This document shows positions 24,131 to 36,130 of a stretch of 64,000 nucleotides of DNA, piece by piece (position 1 is the first letter of the stretch; every line of letters starts with the position of its first letter). Source of the stretch: Hirundichthys speculiger (taxonomy: Eukaryota; Chordata; Actinopteri; Beloniformes; Exocoetidae); the NCBI GenBank assembly GCA_018398805.1, contig JAGFBZ010001970.1, positions 1,537,501-1,601,500 on the forward strand. Reading direction: 5' to 3'. Under the pieces are notes generated by a model that ran no database searches, was not told where the DNA came from, and worked only from the letters and a program-made list of their open reading frames with translations. The position numbers were made by a program, and so were the translations under genes.

Positions 24131-24290
24131 AATCAGAATCAGAATCAGAATTAATTTTATTGCCAAGTACGATTTTACACATACAAAGAATTTGCTGTGG
24201 CGATGATGGTGCATGCAATTAAGGGAAAACTATAACAAACAATGTCAACTAAAAATATTACAATATAAATATATATACAGAATGTGATTG
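24131..24290 (-). mobile_element. Non-LTR retrotransposon 3' end, reversed
   Basis: The + strand reads gaatcagaatcagaatcaga, then attaattttattgccaagta and ttttacacatacaaagaatt. On the minus strand this is a 3' tail with a (GATTCT)n microsatellite, a pattern very common in teleosts. Only the tail and about 130 bp upstream of it remain. Confidence 0.58.
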
Positions 24291-25370
24291 TGAATAAAAG
24301 CAATTTCGAGTTTGAATCGTATATATTTTTGCTGCACAGCAGCCATCAAAGTCTGACGTCTCTACTTGCCCTTTTGGATGTTCAATTCTAACTTGAATTC
24401 ATGAATTTATTCACGTTGTTTCCCTCCCTAACAAAAATTTACAAGTGATAGACCCGGGGCTGATTAAACTCTGCTGTATTCCTTTAAGATGTAATGAAGG
24501 GAAGTTTAGATGTCCTTTCTGCATCATCAACTGCAGAGGCCATATGTTAGAGAGAATGGTACACATGGGTGCCATTTATATGCCAGTGTCTGCAACTATT
24601 GAGCATCAGGGAGTGAAAATATGATCCAGCACACTCACACCCAACTCGCACATCAATATCACTTCTCCTTATACACCGGGGGGAAATATGAGTTCCTCCT
24701 TCTATGCAAAAACACCATTATGGGCAATTAAACAGGTCATCAGGTAGAAGCAAAACAAGGTTGAAAAGAAATGGACCATTTGGAGTTTGACTAATTAAAG
24801 CTAGACTGGAACAGAACTAATGTCATGTTTCTCATTCTTCTGTAATATCTGAGGCATATGATGATTGAGTATGAAAAGAGGTTGCTTCTGTTGCGGTTTA
24901 TTGGACCTTCTTTGTCTGTTCTCAGCCGCTCCGTGTTTGAGCAGCACGTCAGACTGCAATCACTTATTCTGATTTTATACTGACGGTTTTCCTCGTGTGC
25001 TTTACAGTTGATTGTGTCTCACTTAAATGAAACAAACAGATTTCCCAGTAGATCAGTTCAGGTTTTTGTATACCTGTGTTTAGAAGGGATATGAGGATAT
25101 GATATGAGGATATGATATGATAGCTTGATCAATGAGAGTTTAAACTTAAAATTACCCCCCAACCTGTCTGTTTACATAACAGGTACATGATTTGATTTTT
25201 TTTTTTTTCTTCTTTCAGCTTTTCCCCATTTGGGGAAAAGGATCATCATGTTTTACAGATTGGTTTGACGTTGGGTGCCCTCCCTGACCAACCCTCCCTA
25301 TTTATGCAGTTTTGTGACTGGCACTATGAGAACACTGGCTTATGACATTTTAGTGGCATACTATACTATA

Positions 25371-25730
25371 GATTAGATTAGATTTAACTTTGTTGTCATT
25401 GCACATGTAAAAATGATGATGGTAGAAATTATAGAGCAACAAAATGCATCCAACTGAAAGTGCAATAAGCAGAAAATGCAGGATGTATAGTGTCTACAAT
25501 GATAATAATATGTGCATGTAAGGGAGTACTATAGACATAATTTACAGGTCGGTATACACTATCAGTATGATTTACAGATGGATACACTATGAGGATAAAA
25601 AGTACTATGAACATACTGTACAGATGGATTTGTGCAATAACTATATTTTACAGGACTATACAATATTATTCTATACTGTCTGATACTGTCTATACTGATC
25701 TTTTACCAGAGTCCACTTGTGCAAATTTGA
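25371..25730 (-). mobile_element. Non-LTR retrotransposon 3' end, reversed, with internal repeats
   Basis: gattagattagatttaactt followed by tgttgtcattgcacatgtaa is, on the minus strand, the fish tail TGCAATGACAA..AAAGTTAAATCT ending in AATCT units. Inside, related words recur (ttacagatggatac, ttacaggtcggtatacac, tgtacagatggattt, tttacaggactatac), giving a loose tandem structure of roughly 40-50 bp. No open frame remains. Confidence 0.52.
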
Positions 25731-25747
25731 ATTCAGTAAACATAACC

Positions 25748-25990
25748 TTAAAGGGATACTCCAGTGTTTCGGGAATCAGCCTATTTCGCTGTCAACCCTT
25801 GAGTTAAGTAAGGGAGTAAATGCTTTCCCTTCACTGTGCGTCCACTAACCCAGTCTGACAAAGCCTCTGCTTGCTGAGAATATAATTCCCACTTGAAGTG
25901 GATTGCTCTCTCTTGCAAGAGTCATGAAATAAACTTCCAAAGCACTCCTGGATGCGCTCATTTACATGTTGTGGCTCGTGTTTGCATGTT
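25748..25990 (+). mobile_element. Possible DNA-transposon MITE starting TTAA-AGGGATACTCCAG
   Basis: TTAA (25748-25751) precedes agggatactccagtgtttcg. Similar fish MITE ends (AAAGGRATAYTCCAG) occur, and a related start appears at 40875. No matching opposite terminus was found, so the boundary on the right is arbitrary. Confidence 0.3.
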
Positions 25991-25999
25991 GCAACTTCA

Positions 26000-28900
26000 T
26001 CTACTCAGAGTTTAAATTTGCTCAGTTAAGGGAATCATTTCATTTCATTAGGACTTTCTGTGTCCTAATAATTAAAAGCACATTTTAGCTTGGAAGGGAC
26101 CATCGCAGGCAGGTAGCATGAGCAGAGCAGCAGCGTGTGCTCCGTAAGTGTTTGCGTAAGAGCTTGTTTTGATTGAACTCCATTTCATGCCTCAGAGATG
26201 TGTGAGTGAGAAACAGGGGGAAACCATTTTCGATGAAAACAAAGAGTTGTACCATCTATGGGACCTGCAGCACGACATCAGCAACAAAACCCACAATCAC
26301 CTCCATGTAAACCATCTTCATTTCCAATAACTCAATAACACACAGCCACACAATTTTAAAATTCATTCATCTGTTCATAATTTCTTTAACCTTTTTTTTG
26401 TCAAAAGAGCTCCTCTCTGCAATTCTTTTTGTATCCTCCTTTCCTTTTATTCTTTTCTTCCAGGGGGACAAATGCACATGCCTTTTCATGTTCTTTCCAC
26501 ATTCCTCATCTTTGTTGCTCTCTTTCCCTTCCCATGTCTTAAGATTGGCCCCTCCTTTCTTTTCTTACAAGGTTCTCGCAGTGCTACTGTTCATCTCGTC
26601 TGATTGGCTCAAATCTAAATCTTCTTGAGTTGCTCCCAACAATTACGCTCCATTTTTTGCCACCAAAAAATAAATAAAAATGCACTCTAGGTTGTCGTCC
26701 CCCTCTGTTTTTTCATGTCCCTTTCTCGTAGCAGTTTGTCGAAGCAACGGTCATTGCGCTGGTATTGAATTTACTGCTTTTCAGCTGGCAGCATCAGTGT
26801 GCCCAAAACAAAATGAAAAATAACAGCTGCACAAATTTGCTCTTTTAGATAATGAAAAAGACATTTTATAAGTGGAAGAAAAGCATTTTATTTTTGCATA
26901 GAATAGTGAACTGATTTAAAAGAAAAACTAATTTAGTACTCGTTTCCACAAATATTTTTCCACATAATTCCCATCATATGGTGAAACTGGAAGGAACGAC
27001 AAAACAAACATGAATGATAATCCTTATGCAAAAATGAGGGATTATGATTTCTGCTTGGGCAATTGGCTTCTGTTTTCCCCCCTATTATAGTTAATACATT
27101 ATATTGCAAATGAACAAATAACTAGACAATTACCCTATTATAACAATGTTTTAATTCATTACTCTGCTCCAGGGTCAGATTTGTGAGCCACAGTATATTT
27201 GTGTGCAGTACAATGTAGTTTTCATCCTTTATCAACAAGCCACACTAAAAAATATGCATTCAAACGCTTATGATTGTATTACTGTTGTCAGTGTGTGGAT
27301 TAGAGGGAGGGCGAAAAGGGATAATTTGCTGGTATGTGCTTTATATTCTGACTGCATGGTTGAAAAATGCCAAAGAAAAGAAACCAAATTGTAGGGTATG
27401 CAGCATGTACACCTTACATAAATAAATGGGTGTATGATAATGCAGTAGCCTGTAGCCCTGGCTGGATGGTGATGACGAGGATGATGATGATGATGATGTG
27501 CAAATCTAAAAGCCATTACACCTCCCTTTGAGTTCTGTTATCACCCTCACTGATAATTGCGCTGGGCTGTTGTGCTACGAGAGAGACTGGTGCCCGGTGT
27601 CTTTTTTATGGCATGGCCTGATTTGATCTTGAAACGCACTGGTGCGAGCATTCAAGACGTTTTATGATGTCCTTTTGTGTCACACGGGCCAGACAGGTCT
27701 GAGACTGTGAGATAGGAATGGGAAGAAAAGGGAGAAGAAGTTAATGTTAATTAAAAGAGAAGAATGCAGGAGGAGACGGTGAAATCAAATCTCATTTATG
27801 AGAATATTTACGGGCCCCATGCTCTCAATTTTATTCATCCCCTTCTTTTAAAAAGAAGAATGATGAGGCTGGTTATACTATTTAAATGGATGATGGGTCA
27901 TGCAAGGACAGTTGAATGACCAAAATGAACTGAAATGACATCTCTCTTTTATACCGCCACTAATTTAATGCTGTTATTACAGATTTAAGTAGATTTTTTT
28001 TTTTATCTGTCTATATGCATTCCAAAAGTCAGCTGTTGATGTTTAACTTTAGATGAGTTTGGCTGAAAGTGCTCCCCAAGGAGAAGTGTGTGGTCTCAAT
28101 GGGGATTTTCATTCTCTAACAGAAATAATGAGGCAGCTGCAGACAAGAGCTGAACTTAATAACTTTGTGGTCACTGTTGAGATTCACATTCGGGCTTAGA
28201 AACTCATGGCTGGAGCAGAAAGAGAGCACACTCCATTAACTGATCAACTACCACTGAGATGTCTTAGAGCAAAGCACCAAACTTAATTAATCCGGCAGAG
28301 CTGTCCACTAGCGTAAAGCCAATGTAGCATCAAGAGGCTCTGCATCCATGTTATTGCATAAAAAAGCATCCTTTAAAATTTATGCAAATACAAAAAGACA
28401 GCTGAAATGGGGAGCAAATTTGAGCCTATATTTATCTGTGAAAGATGCACCCCATTAACAGCACAGACAGAACATGCAAAACTTTCATTATTGTCTTAAT
28501 GTGCCTCTTCCCACTGAGCCTGCCCAGGTCGACCCACTCCCGTCATCATTTTCTGCATTTACATGGATGCGGTGAAGCAGTCAGAGGGCTGCTCATCTAT
28601 CTCTCTCTTGATCTTTCAAAAAAGTTGCATGTGCAATTAGTTTCCTTCTTTTCTGTCTCATTATTACAGTGGAGATCCCCCCGTGTCTCTCATTTCATCC
28701 TGCTTGTCCATCAAGAGGTCTGCTTTGATATTAAAGTAGCATGATTAAGATGCAAAAGGCAGGCTCGCAGGGTCCCAGGTCAGCCTCTTTTCCTCATCTG
28801 TTTCCTTTTCAGCTCTTGTGCCGCTTTCATCCTTTACTCTCCTCCCTTTGCTCATCATCCCTGGAGCTTTTCTCAGTGTGCATACCTGGGTTTCTGCCTG

Positions 28901-31560
28901 AATCACAATACCTTTGTCTGCGGTTCACATAAAAAAAATCAGTTTTAAGGAAAATACACAGCAAGAAATCATACCAGGTGTGCTTGTGATAAAATGAAGG
29001 GTGGAATGGAGGAGTTTTCAATACTTAACCATTATTTTATTCCATTTTGTGTTTTCATTCAAAAGTACTATATCTTACATCAAATGCTATAAAGATCAAA
29101 ACACCTGCCTTGCTCTCTGTTCAGTGTCTGTGTAGGATATTCGGAGCCTGAGCAAGTCTCAGGATACCTTGCCTGAAAACACCTTCCGTGTTGGACTGTG
29201 GTCGCCACTGCTGGGGTGTACAAATTGGTTATTTGGCCGTGAGGATGGGTTATAAAATTCATTCTTGAACTTGTGTGAGAGGAAAGTTTTGACCCTTTGA
29301 GAAAAGAACACATTTGAGAAAGAATTCAGGCGAAGCCACTTGATCCGGCTTTACTGTGGATTTGTGATTTCTTCCCGCAGACTGAACTAAACTGAAGCTT
29401 TCCCCAGTTTGCCCTGCAGTGTTTCCCACCAACAGTTCTGTGACACCCCTCTTTTTTAAAAATCATTTTTAATTTTTTTTAGTTTTTTACATATATTTGT
29501 CTCCATTATAATGACAGAAAATGCTGTCAATATAGCTCAACTTATGCTTCTTGAAATTTTGCTTTAATACCTGTCTCATGCTGCTTGTTAACTCTCGAGC
29601 TGTGGTTCGCAGACCAGCTCTTCATTTCACGGACACAGTCAAACAGATCCTCACTTCATGTAGTGCTCGTAAACTGTGATACAGCCATGACCTTTTGGGG
29701 ACTTTAGAGCTGCAGGAGGACAAGATATACAGACCGCTGAAACGTGTTGATGACTTTCTTCCCCTATTTGGTTCCTTGAGTCCTTCCTCTCATCTGTACT
29801 GCTGTGCCTGAGGCAAAGACGAAGCAGCAGCAGCCTGAGCCCTGTGGGGGTGCTGTGGATGACCCCATCCTGCACGGAGAGACAACACGGATGCTACTAC
29901 ACAGGACATGCGTCAGCATGAGGAGTCTTCTTGGCTTGTGCCATGGAGATGCTTAGGGGTTCAGAACACACGGACCTTCTTGGAATTATAAAGCAAGCAC
30001 TAAGAACAGCACCACAGTAGCCACTGGACCGCTGTATGACGGGCAGGCCATATCTTCAGGGCTCAGACCCTGTTGTCTTTGAGATGAAGGAGGCAGGGGG
30101 TAGAGGATGCTGGAAATGGGCTTTTGGAGGACATGGACATGTAGAGCATTGCCTGCTGGGGAAGCATTTGGTATTCACCCTCTGAGGGTTGTGTCAGCAA
30201 ACTCACAGAGGTCAGTTTGAGAAAGTGCACTCCTCCCACACACTCCCACTCACTGAAACTGGTTAAAAATTACACATTTTTACAAAGAAATTTTGAAGGC
30301 TCATCTCATATGGGCCTGCTAAAGGTCATCTGCTGCTGTCTGATCTTCAGATTCAGATGCACTTTACCTGCAAATAATTCCATTTCATTTGTTTATGTCA
30401 GCCCCTGTGGCCAGTTGCTTCATTTCAGTGGTTCAAAAGAAAAAAAAAAGCGAATTTACTCTTCTATGCCTCTCAAAAGAGAAAGAGAAAATGAAAGGGA
30501 GCATCTTGACAATGGCTGCAAGGATATATTTACATCTTTAAAAAATGGGAAGAATATTCATCAACTCATCTTTTATCAGGAACAGAATGATTAAAGCCCT
30601 GGTTAATTCAAATGAAAAGGCCACGTACAATAATGTGTTAGTCCATTTTGTGCAGCTTATTTTCAGCAGTGCATGATACTCTAAACCTCCTATGAAGCTG
30701 GCTGATTATATTTATTCACTGGGTGCTCAGGTAACCATTAAGACTGTGCCGTGCTTTCTCCTGGAATATTTCTCCTGCAGGACATTGTATATATCTATTC
30801 TGCATGTATGCTCAACCAAATTAGATTAAAGTACATTAAAGGCCTCACACTTCATAGGAGAGGCAAATACCTTCCAGCAATCTGTACATGCACACGGCTC
30901 AAGAGTATAGCTTATTATTACCAGTTGTTTCCAACCTGCTATTTTTCTACGCATTTTCACCCTTCTCTGTTTTCTTAAATTTAACCTTAATCTTAAAAAA
31001 TTTTCCCTTTTAAACGTGACATTTTTATGGATTTGGATGGCTTTTGAAAGAGGTAATTGAAGTGAAGTATTTATCAATAAAAACTGTCAAAGTACTTTGA
31101 TTAAGTGAGTGCAAGAGACGTTTTCTTTTAAGACCTTAAAAGGCAGCAAATTAAAAGAAATGTTACAGATAACCTGCTTTGATTGTTCCTGTCTTTTAAC
31201 TCTTCTTCAAGCTGGTTTTTTTTTTTTTAACCATAAAAACCTGTGTCTTTCCAAGTGGCAACATGTCTGTGAAAGCTGTGAATGAAGAAAGCATTCAAAA
31301 GATTTATACTGAGATAAAACAATCATCTCACGAGAGAGAGAGTTAGGGAGGTGGAGACATTTTCTAACCAGATCTGTACAAAAACATATAAAAAGAAAAA
31401 TGAAAATACACAGTGAAGATGAAACCGGATAAACAAAAACAAAAAAACATTCACGTCAGCTAAGAAAAAAAACAACAAAAAAACAACTTATTCAATATGT
31501 CGATATTCGGATTCTTCTGAGTCAATATTCTGACACAGCAAGTTAAATCTATAGCAAAGC
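26000..31560. other. Intronic DNA without a recognised gene
   Basis: Long stretch of mixed composition. A (GAT)n tract lies at 27467-27498. 27540-27870 and 28100-28390 are of high complexity and include the octamer ATGCAAAT (28382-28389), a possible POU-factor site. Around 29418, cagtgtttcccacc resembles a hAT terminus but no partner end was found. 29650-30130 is GC-richer with a 74-codon minus frame and no recognised domain. A T run at about 31219-31230. Enhancer-like content is possible but only a guess. Confidence 0.35.
27467..27498. repeat. (GAT)n microsatellite
   Basis: Interrupted GAT units ending in five perfect ones. The histidine-rich minus-strand frame here is an artefact of the repeat. 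Confidence 0.93.
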
Positions 31561-31571
31561 AACTGTGAAGA

Positions 31572-31603
31572 TGAATTAATGCAAGAGCAATCGCATTAAT
31601 TCA
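31572..31603. repeat. Perfect inverted repeat, 11-bp arms, 10-nt loop
   Basis: TGAATTAATGC at 31572-31582 pairs with GCATTAATTCA at 31593-31603. It lies just beyond the recognisable 3' end of the Tc1-like transposase remnant (minus strand). Confidence 0.9.
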
Positions 31604-31639
31604 GACACAAACTCAGACAAAACTTTGACAAGACTATTT

Positions 31640-32215
31640 TTGCGTTCCCCAAAAAGCATTCAAAAAATGCTAAACCACATACTGATGGATGCAGTATGTG
31701 GTTTAGCAGTGTTTTACTGAAGTATGCAAGGCCATCCCTGACAGATACATTATCAGGATGGGAACAGATGTTGCTCTAAAACCTCTTTGTACTCTTCAGC
31801 TTTGATGGTGCCTTTCCAAATGTGTAAGCTCCTCACGCCAAAGACATTACTGCAACCCCATACCATCAGAGATGCAGTCTTTTGAACTGTCTGCTGATAA
31901 CAAGCTGGATGGTCGCTCTCCTCTTTAGTCTGAAGGACACGGCGCACACAGTTTCCAAAGGTAATTTCAAACTGTTATTCATCTGACCACAGAACAGTTT
32001 TCCATTTTAGCTCAGACCATTTTAGATGAGTTTTGGCCCTGAGAAGACGGCAGTGTTTCTGGGTCATGCTCACATGAGGCTTCCTTCTTTGCATGATACA
32101 GCTTTAACCTGAATTTGTGGATTGTAGGTGAGCTGTGTTCATAGACAGTGATTTCTGGAAGGGTTGGGTTTAGTCTGTGATAGATGATGACGAGTTCATC
32201 CAATAAGTTCATGTA
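31640..32215 (-). mobile_element. Broken Tc1/mariner transposase
   Basis: On the minus strand the blocks read, in order: KFRLKLYHAKKEASCEHDP, then RAKTHLKWSELKWKTVLWSD, then a stop, VRRVLQTKEESDHPACYQQT, SLMVWGCSNVFGVRSLHIW, EYKEVLEQHLFPS and GWPCILQ, with NTAKPHTAS. These are successive parts of the DD(E) catalytic domain of fish Tc1-like transposases, which cut and paste the element at TA sites. The first catalytic Asp context (WSDE) is followed directly by a stop. The second Asp, expected in PCIFQQDNAKPHTA, is lost through a stop and substitutions. Frameshifts and missing N- and C-terminal parts make it inactive. No terminal inverted repeats were identified at the edges. Confidence 0.75.
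31668..31708. repeat. Perfect inverted repeat, 17-bp arms, 7-nt loop
   Basis: TGCTAAACCACATACTG (31668-31684) pairs exactly with CAGTATGTGGTTTAGCA (31692-31708) around atggatg. It falls inside the transposase remnant, straight after the segment reading NTAKPHTAS on the minus strand, so one arm is former coding DNA and the other looks like a back-copied duplicate. Confidence 0.93.
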
Positions 32216-32464
32216 TTCTGGATGTTTCTTGCCTTCTCACAGGTAGTTTCCAACAGTAAGGGACAAATATTCTGGTGGGCTAGGTTAATTCAGACAAATT
32301 TTTCGAAGCCTAGATTTTCTTTTCAATGTTCCGTCAAGTGTCTCTTAGCTGGATGCTGTTCCTAGTCTCATTCCTTCCTTTTACCAGCTCTTCTTTAAGC
32401 CTATACTTTGGCACAGCATGCTAGCCTGTTTGCTGTTCCAGTACTTAGATTCATCTAAACATTT

Positions 32465-32620
32465 TCCGTACATGCTTCATGCTGTTCAGGATTGATGGGG
32501 ACTGGAGCCTATCCCAGTGGTCACAGGGCATCAAGCGGGGTTCACCCTGGACAGACTGCCCGTCCATCACAGGGCTGCACGGAGGCAAACAAGACAAGCG
32601 ACCATTCACCACATTTAACT
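32465..32620 (+). mobile_element. Fragment of a widespread teleost dispersed repeat
   Basis: Contains tgttcaggattgatggggac, ggagcctatcccagtgg, cggggttcaccctggacag and cccgtccatcacagggc. These strings occur in the same order in a repeat seen throughout fish genomes. A shorter relative is at 16415-16487. It sits about 250 bp upstream of the Tc1-like remnant (as read on the minus strand). Confidence 0.58.
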
Positions 32621-34030
32621 GGACTGTAAATATGTTTTAGCCATGCTGTGTAATTCAGGTCATTAGATATGAGGGAAAGGGAGCCTGGAAAATATCTTTG
32701 TTTCTCTTCTCTTCTAAATGATAAATGACTGCTTTCTGTGAAGTGCTGAAAACCTGTCACTGAAGGAAAAACTAAAGACTTGAGGGAATGTAAGACAAAG
32801 TAGTCTTTTAAATGTGTAAATTTGCCCCTTTTAATTTGTTTTATCTGATGAACAGCTATTGGAGTGTCAGACCAAGCAAACAGTTTGTGCTGCATTGTGG
32901 TTTCCTTAAAATCATTCAGTTGAAACAGGTCAACCATCATGTCTTTGTGTTCAGCTCTTCTCACCTTTCAGGTAACACTGTTTGATCACACAGAAAACTA
33001 CAAAACAAGTCAGCTGTCTTTCATGAGATCTTCCAAAGGCATTAGGCATCCAGTCACCAGTAGAGTTGTTCCTCATTATGGGTTCCTTTGTGTCGCAGAA
33101 AGGCGGTGAACGCCTTAGGGTAGGCAACCACAGATTGGTTTTTATTAAAGCGTAGAAGATTGCACCAGACAGGGATCACTGAGTCCCTCTTTTCTATCTC
33201 TCTCTCCTTCTGTCTCTCCTTGACAGACTGAACTAGTGTCCCAATGGCAGAGATTAAATAGAAGGGAAAATTGAAAAAAAAAAAAAAAAGATAATGTGAG
33301 CAGGGAAACTGGTGAAAGCTTGCCTTAATAAAACTTAAATGAAGGATGCCAAAGAGGAGGCGGTGCTGTGTTGCTCTGACTGGGAAGTACATCCAGCTAA
33401 ATTTCAGTTGGCCAGATGGTTATGCAGGTGATGGTTAATAAATTAAAAGAGAAAGTGAAATAAAGTGACTCAGAAAGGTGTTGATCGACCATGTGCTTCA
33501 AGAACAGCTGCACAAATTAACACTCCTGTGTTAATTTGGTAAGTTTATGTCAGTTTCTCTCTTTCAAAGACACTCCACAGTTTAGTGATGGTCATTGATG
33601 ACAGTACTTCATAATTCCATCAATTATAATAAATTCTGTCATAGATGTTGGGTTCAAATCTTATTACTGAATATCATTATTATTATGATGTGTATGTCAG
33701 ACATTTGTGTTCTTTTACATGTCAACTCTGACTGGAAGCCGACTCTTTAACCTAATGTAATCCATCTCCACAGAATGACCTCTGAATTAAATACCGCTTC
33801 TCCCCATTGACTCGACACGTTTTCACATGTTGCTTACAAGTGCAAAGTGGAAAGAAAGTAAAAAATAACTTTGAACTGTATGTTACAATAAACCTTTTGT
33901 AAAACTTTGATGCTGTATTTGCGTTCTTGGTCAAATGTTGCCATATAACCAATAATCTTTACAATTCTTACTGGTTGGATATTACTATATTCCCTTCTTC
34001 TTGTCCATTTGGGTGCTTCATGTTCGAGGT
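32621..34030. other. Intronic DNA without a recognised gene
   Basis: Open frames on the minus strand (32542-32964, 140 codons; 33054-33392, 112 codons) show no family features and codon use like random intron. A 15-base A run at about 33275-33289. Nothing else recognised. Confidence 0.4.
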
Positions 34031-34034
34031 TGCG

Positions 34035-34230
34035 CGGCAAGGCAAGTTTATTTGTAGAGCACAATTTGTACACAAGCCAATTCAAAGGGCTTTACAGATG
34101 CATAAAATCACAAGAGGGAGTCATTCCATGAATCATAAGAGCATAAAAATAATCAATTAATAAATTAAATAACAAATGAATTTAAAAAGAAGAATAAATT
34201 AAATTAAAACTTAATTGAAAATGAGGAGTG
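34035..34230 (-). mobile_element. LINE-type 3' tail, reversed
   Basis: The + strand reads gcggcaaggcaagtttattt, gtagagcacaatttgtaca, ccaattcaaagggctttaca. On the minus strand this is the common fish tail GTAAAGCNNTTTGAATTG..TGTGCT.TACAAATAAACTTGCCTTGCC. It lies downstream (minus strand) of the endonuclease fragment at 34570-35060, so both may be parts of one internally deleted element. Confidence 0.58.
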
Positions 34231-34569
34231 CAGATAAAATCCTTTCAGTTTTCATATGCACAGCTAAACAGAACTATTTTTTTAGCCTGGATTTGAACAT
34301 TGTCAGAGTTGAGGCCTGTCTCACATCTTGCTGGAAGACTGTCCCAACATTAGAGCCTGGGGTACTTTCACATCCATAAACTGTATCCCTGTGCTGTCAT
34401 TTATGACTCTTCCCTGAGCAACCGCAGACCCAGCAGCTAATTTGGGTGAAACAGACAGGTCAAAGAAAACACAAAAATGATAAGATAAAGCAACATCGAC
34501 GACATCTACGTTTGAAATAGCAGATCTAAAGTGTGCCCCCTTTTGTGGGTGGGCTCAAACACATGCTGA

Positions 34570-35060
34570 GTTAGACCGAACATTTCAAGGACAGCCATAA
34601 CGTTCTTTTGCTTGTTTGTCATGGGTTCCATCTACATGCACATTCAAGTCCCCTGTTATGACCAAACAGTCAAAATCAGTGCACACAACTGAAAGTAGTT
34701 CAGTAAAATCATCAATAAAACAATTCTGTGGTGGTTTGTAAATGGCGATATAGAGAATGGAAGATTGTTTCATCTCCATTTTGAATGGCACATACTCAAA
34801 CGATGAAAAAAACCAAAATGATAGCTTGTGTGTGAGTATATTGTCCCTGAATATGGCACAATCACCACCACCCCTCTGGTTTTGTCGTGTTTCAGACACA
34901 AAGGTGAAGTTAGATGGACTAGATTCAATCAGGAACTGCATTGGCTGTGTTTTTGTCCAACCATGTCTCAGTTAAAAACATAAAATCAAGATTGTATGAG
35001 GAAATGAAACTATTAATTAAGAATGACTTATTACTCAGAGATCTGACATTGAGTACTGCG
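34570..35060 (-). mobile_element. LINE endonuclease fragment (L2/Rex-like, broken)
   Basis: On the minus strand, a frame from about 35060 gives FLTETWLD, and after a one-base shift SSPSNFTFVSETRQNQRGGG, FSSFEYVPFKM, SILYIAIYKPPQN, DDFTELLSVVCTDFDCLVIT and GDLNVHVDGTHDKQ. These match the apurinic-type endonuclease domain that nicks target DNA for LINE insertion: the E of ETWLD, the Y..PP block and the GDxNxHxD block (normally GDFNIHVD) are in order. The longest intact frame is 118 codons (34585-34941). The reverse transcriptase is absent, so it cannot act alone. Confidence 0.7.
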
Positions 35061-35593
35061 TATTTAAGGTTAGCTAGAGTTGAACTGGATGCTGGTGTTC
35101 TTGCGAGGGATATGGATAATATTCCTCTGATCAGGCAGTGACTGTTCCTCTCTTATCTAATCTTTGTGGTTTGACAATAGTCATTATTTTAGAAGAATAC
35201 ACTCCATCCCTGGACCTCTGGTTGATATGGGGCTTAGCGACGCAGAGCCCCGTAGCGTCCCAGACAACAGCATTATGCATTAAATGCATGCATTAAATGG
35301 ACGAGCAGCTCCTGGGGGTCAATGACCAGGGTGTTCGTTGAGCGGAGCTTCCCACACACGCAGTCATCGAGACAAACCCTCTTGCATGCTAATAATGAAG
35401 CCAAGACAACACGCACAGGCACATAGAAATGATGCACTCAATCTGCAGCAGGATTCTTTTCTACAAAACAAGTCATTTTCTCGGTAAACAAGAAGCTTCT
35501 GAAAGTTAGAAGGCAAGAAAACATGATCTTGGACTGCAGAGACTCTGAAAATAATTTTGGAGCCACACCTTTTTTCTCAGTTTGAAGAACGCA
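35061..35593. other. Intronic DNA between LINE fragment and palindromic array
   Basis: No gene. At 35547-35560 gaaaataattttgg is nearly repeated after the array at 36111-36130; see the finding. aatgcatgcattaaatg near 35280 is a small palindromic duplication. Confidence 0.4.
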
Positions 35594-36104
35594 TGTTCAG
35601 TGCCAGACAGCTCCCACAGCTGAGTAGTGGAACGGAGTAGTGGTGGGAGCTGTCCGGTGCTGAACGTGAGTGTTCAGCACGGAAGAGCTCCCATCACTAC
35701 TCCAGGCTGTGAACATTCACATTCAGAACTGGACAGCTCCCACAGCCTGGAGAAGTGGTGGGAGCTGTCCGGTGCTGAACGTGAATGTTCAGCACCGGAC
35801 AGCTCCCACCACTGTGAACATTCACTTTCAGCACCAGACAGCTCCCACAGCCCAGAGAAATGGTGGGAGCTGTCCGGTGCTGAATGTGAGTGTTCAGCGG
35901 AGTAGCGGTGGGAGCTGTCTGGTGCTGAACGTGAATGTTCAGCACCGGACAGCTCCCACCACTGCTCCGGGCTGTGGGAGCTTTCTGATGCTGAACATTC
36001 ACGTTCAGCACCGAACAGCTCCCACCACTACTCCGGGCTGTGAACATTCACGGTCAGCACCAGACAGCTCCCACAGCCCGGAGAAGTGGTGGGAGCTGTC
36101 CGGA
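35594..36104. repeat. Array of alternating inverted repeats (palindromic satellite)
   Basis: About 510 bp made almost wholly of one unit in both orientations. The core GGGAGCTG appears five times on the + strand (near 35643, 35758, 35863, 35907, 36088) and seven times as CAGCTCCC (near 35607, 35731, 35798, 35838, 35948, 36014, 36063), with two variants. Pairs meet in two ways: around gtgaat or attcac between CTGAAC and GTTCAG, and around an AGCCCGGAGAAGT-like spacer between CAGCTCCCAC and GGTGGGAGCTG. 35755-35812 is a perfect hairpin with 26-bp arms and a 6-nt loop; 35905-35962 is a second with two mismatches. It is far richer in GC than its flanks. Because it is palindromic, open frames of 92-157 codons cross it on both strands; they are not genes. 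Confidence 0.95.
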
Positions 36105-36130
36105 CATTTTGAAAATAGTGATAATTTTGG

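Noticed and set aside
29418..29450. hAT-like start cagtgtttcccacc
   Set aside because: No opposite terminus or target duplication found.
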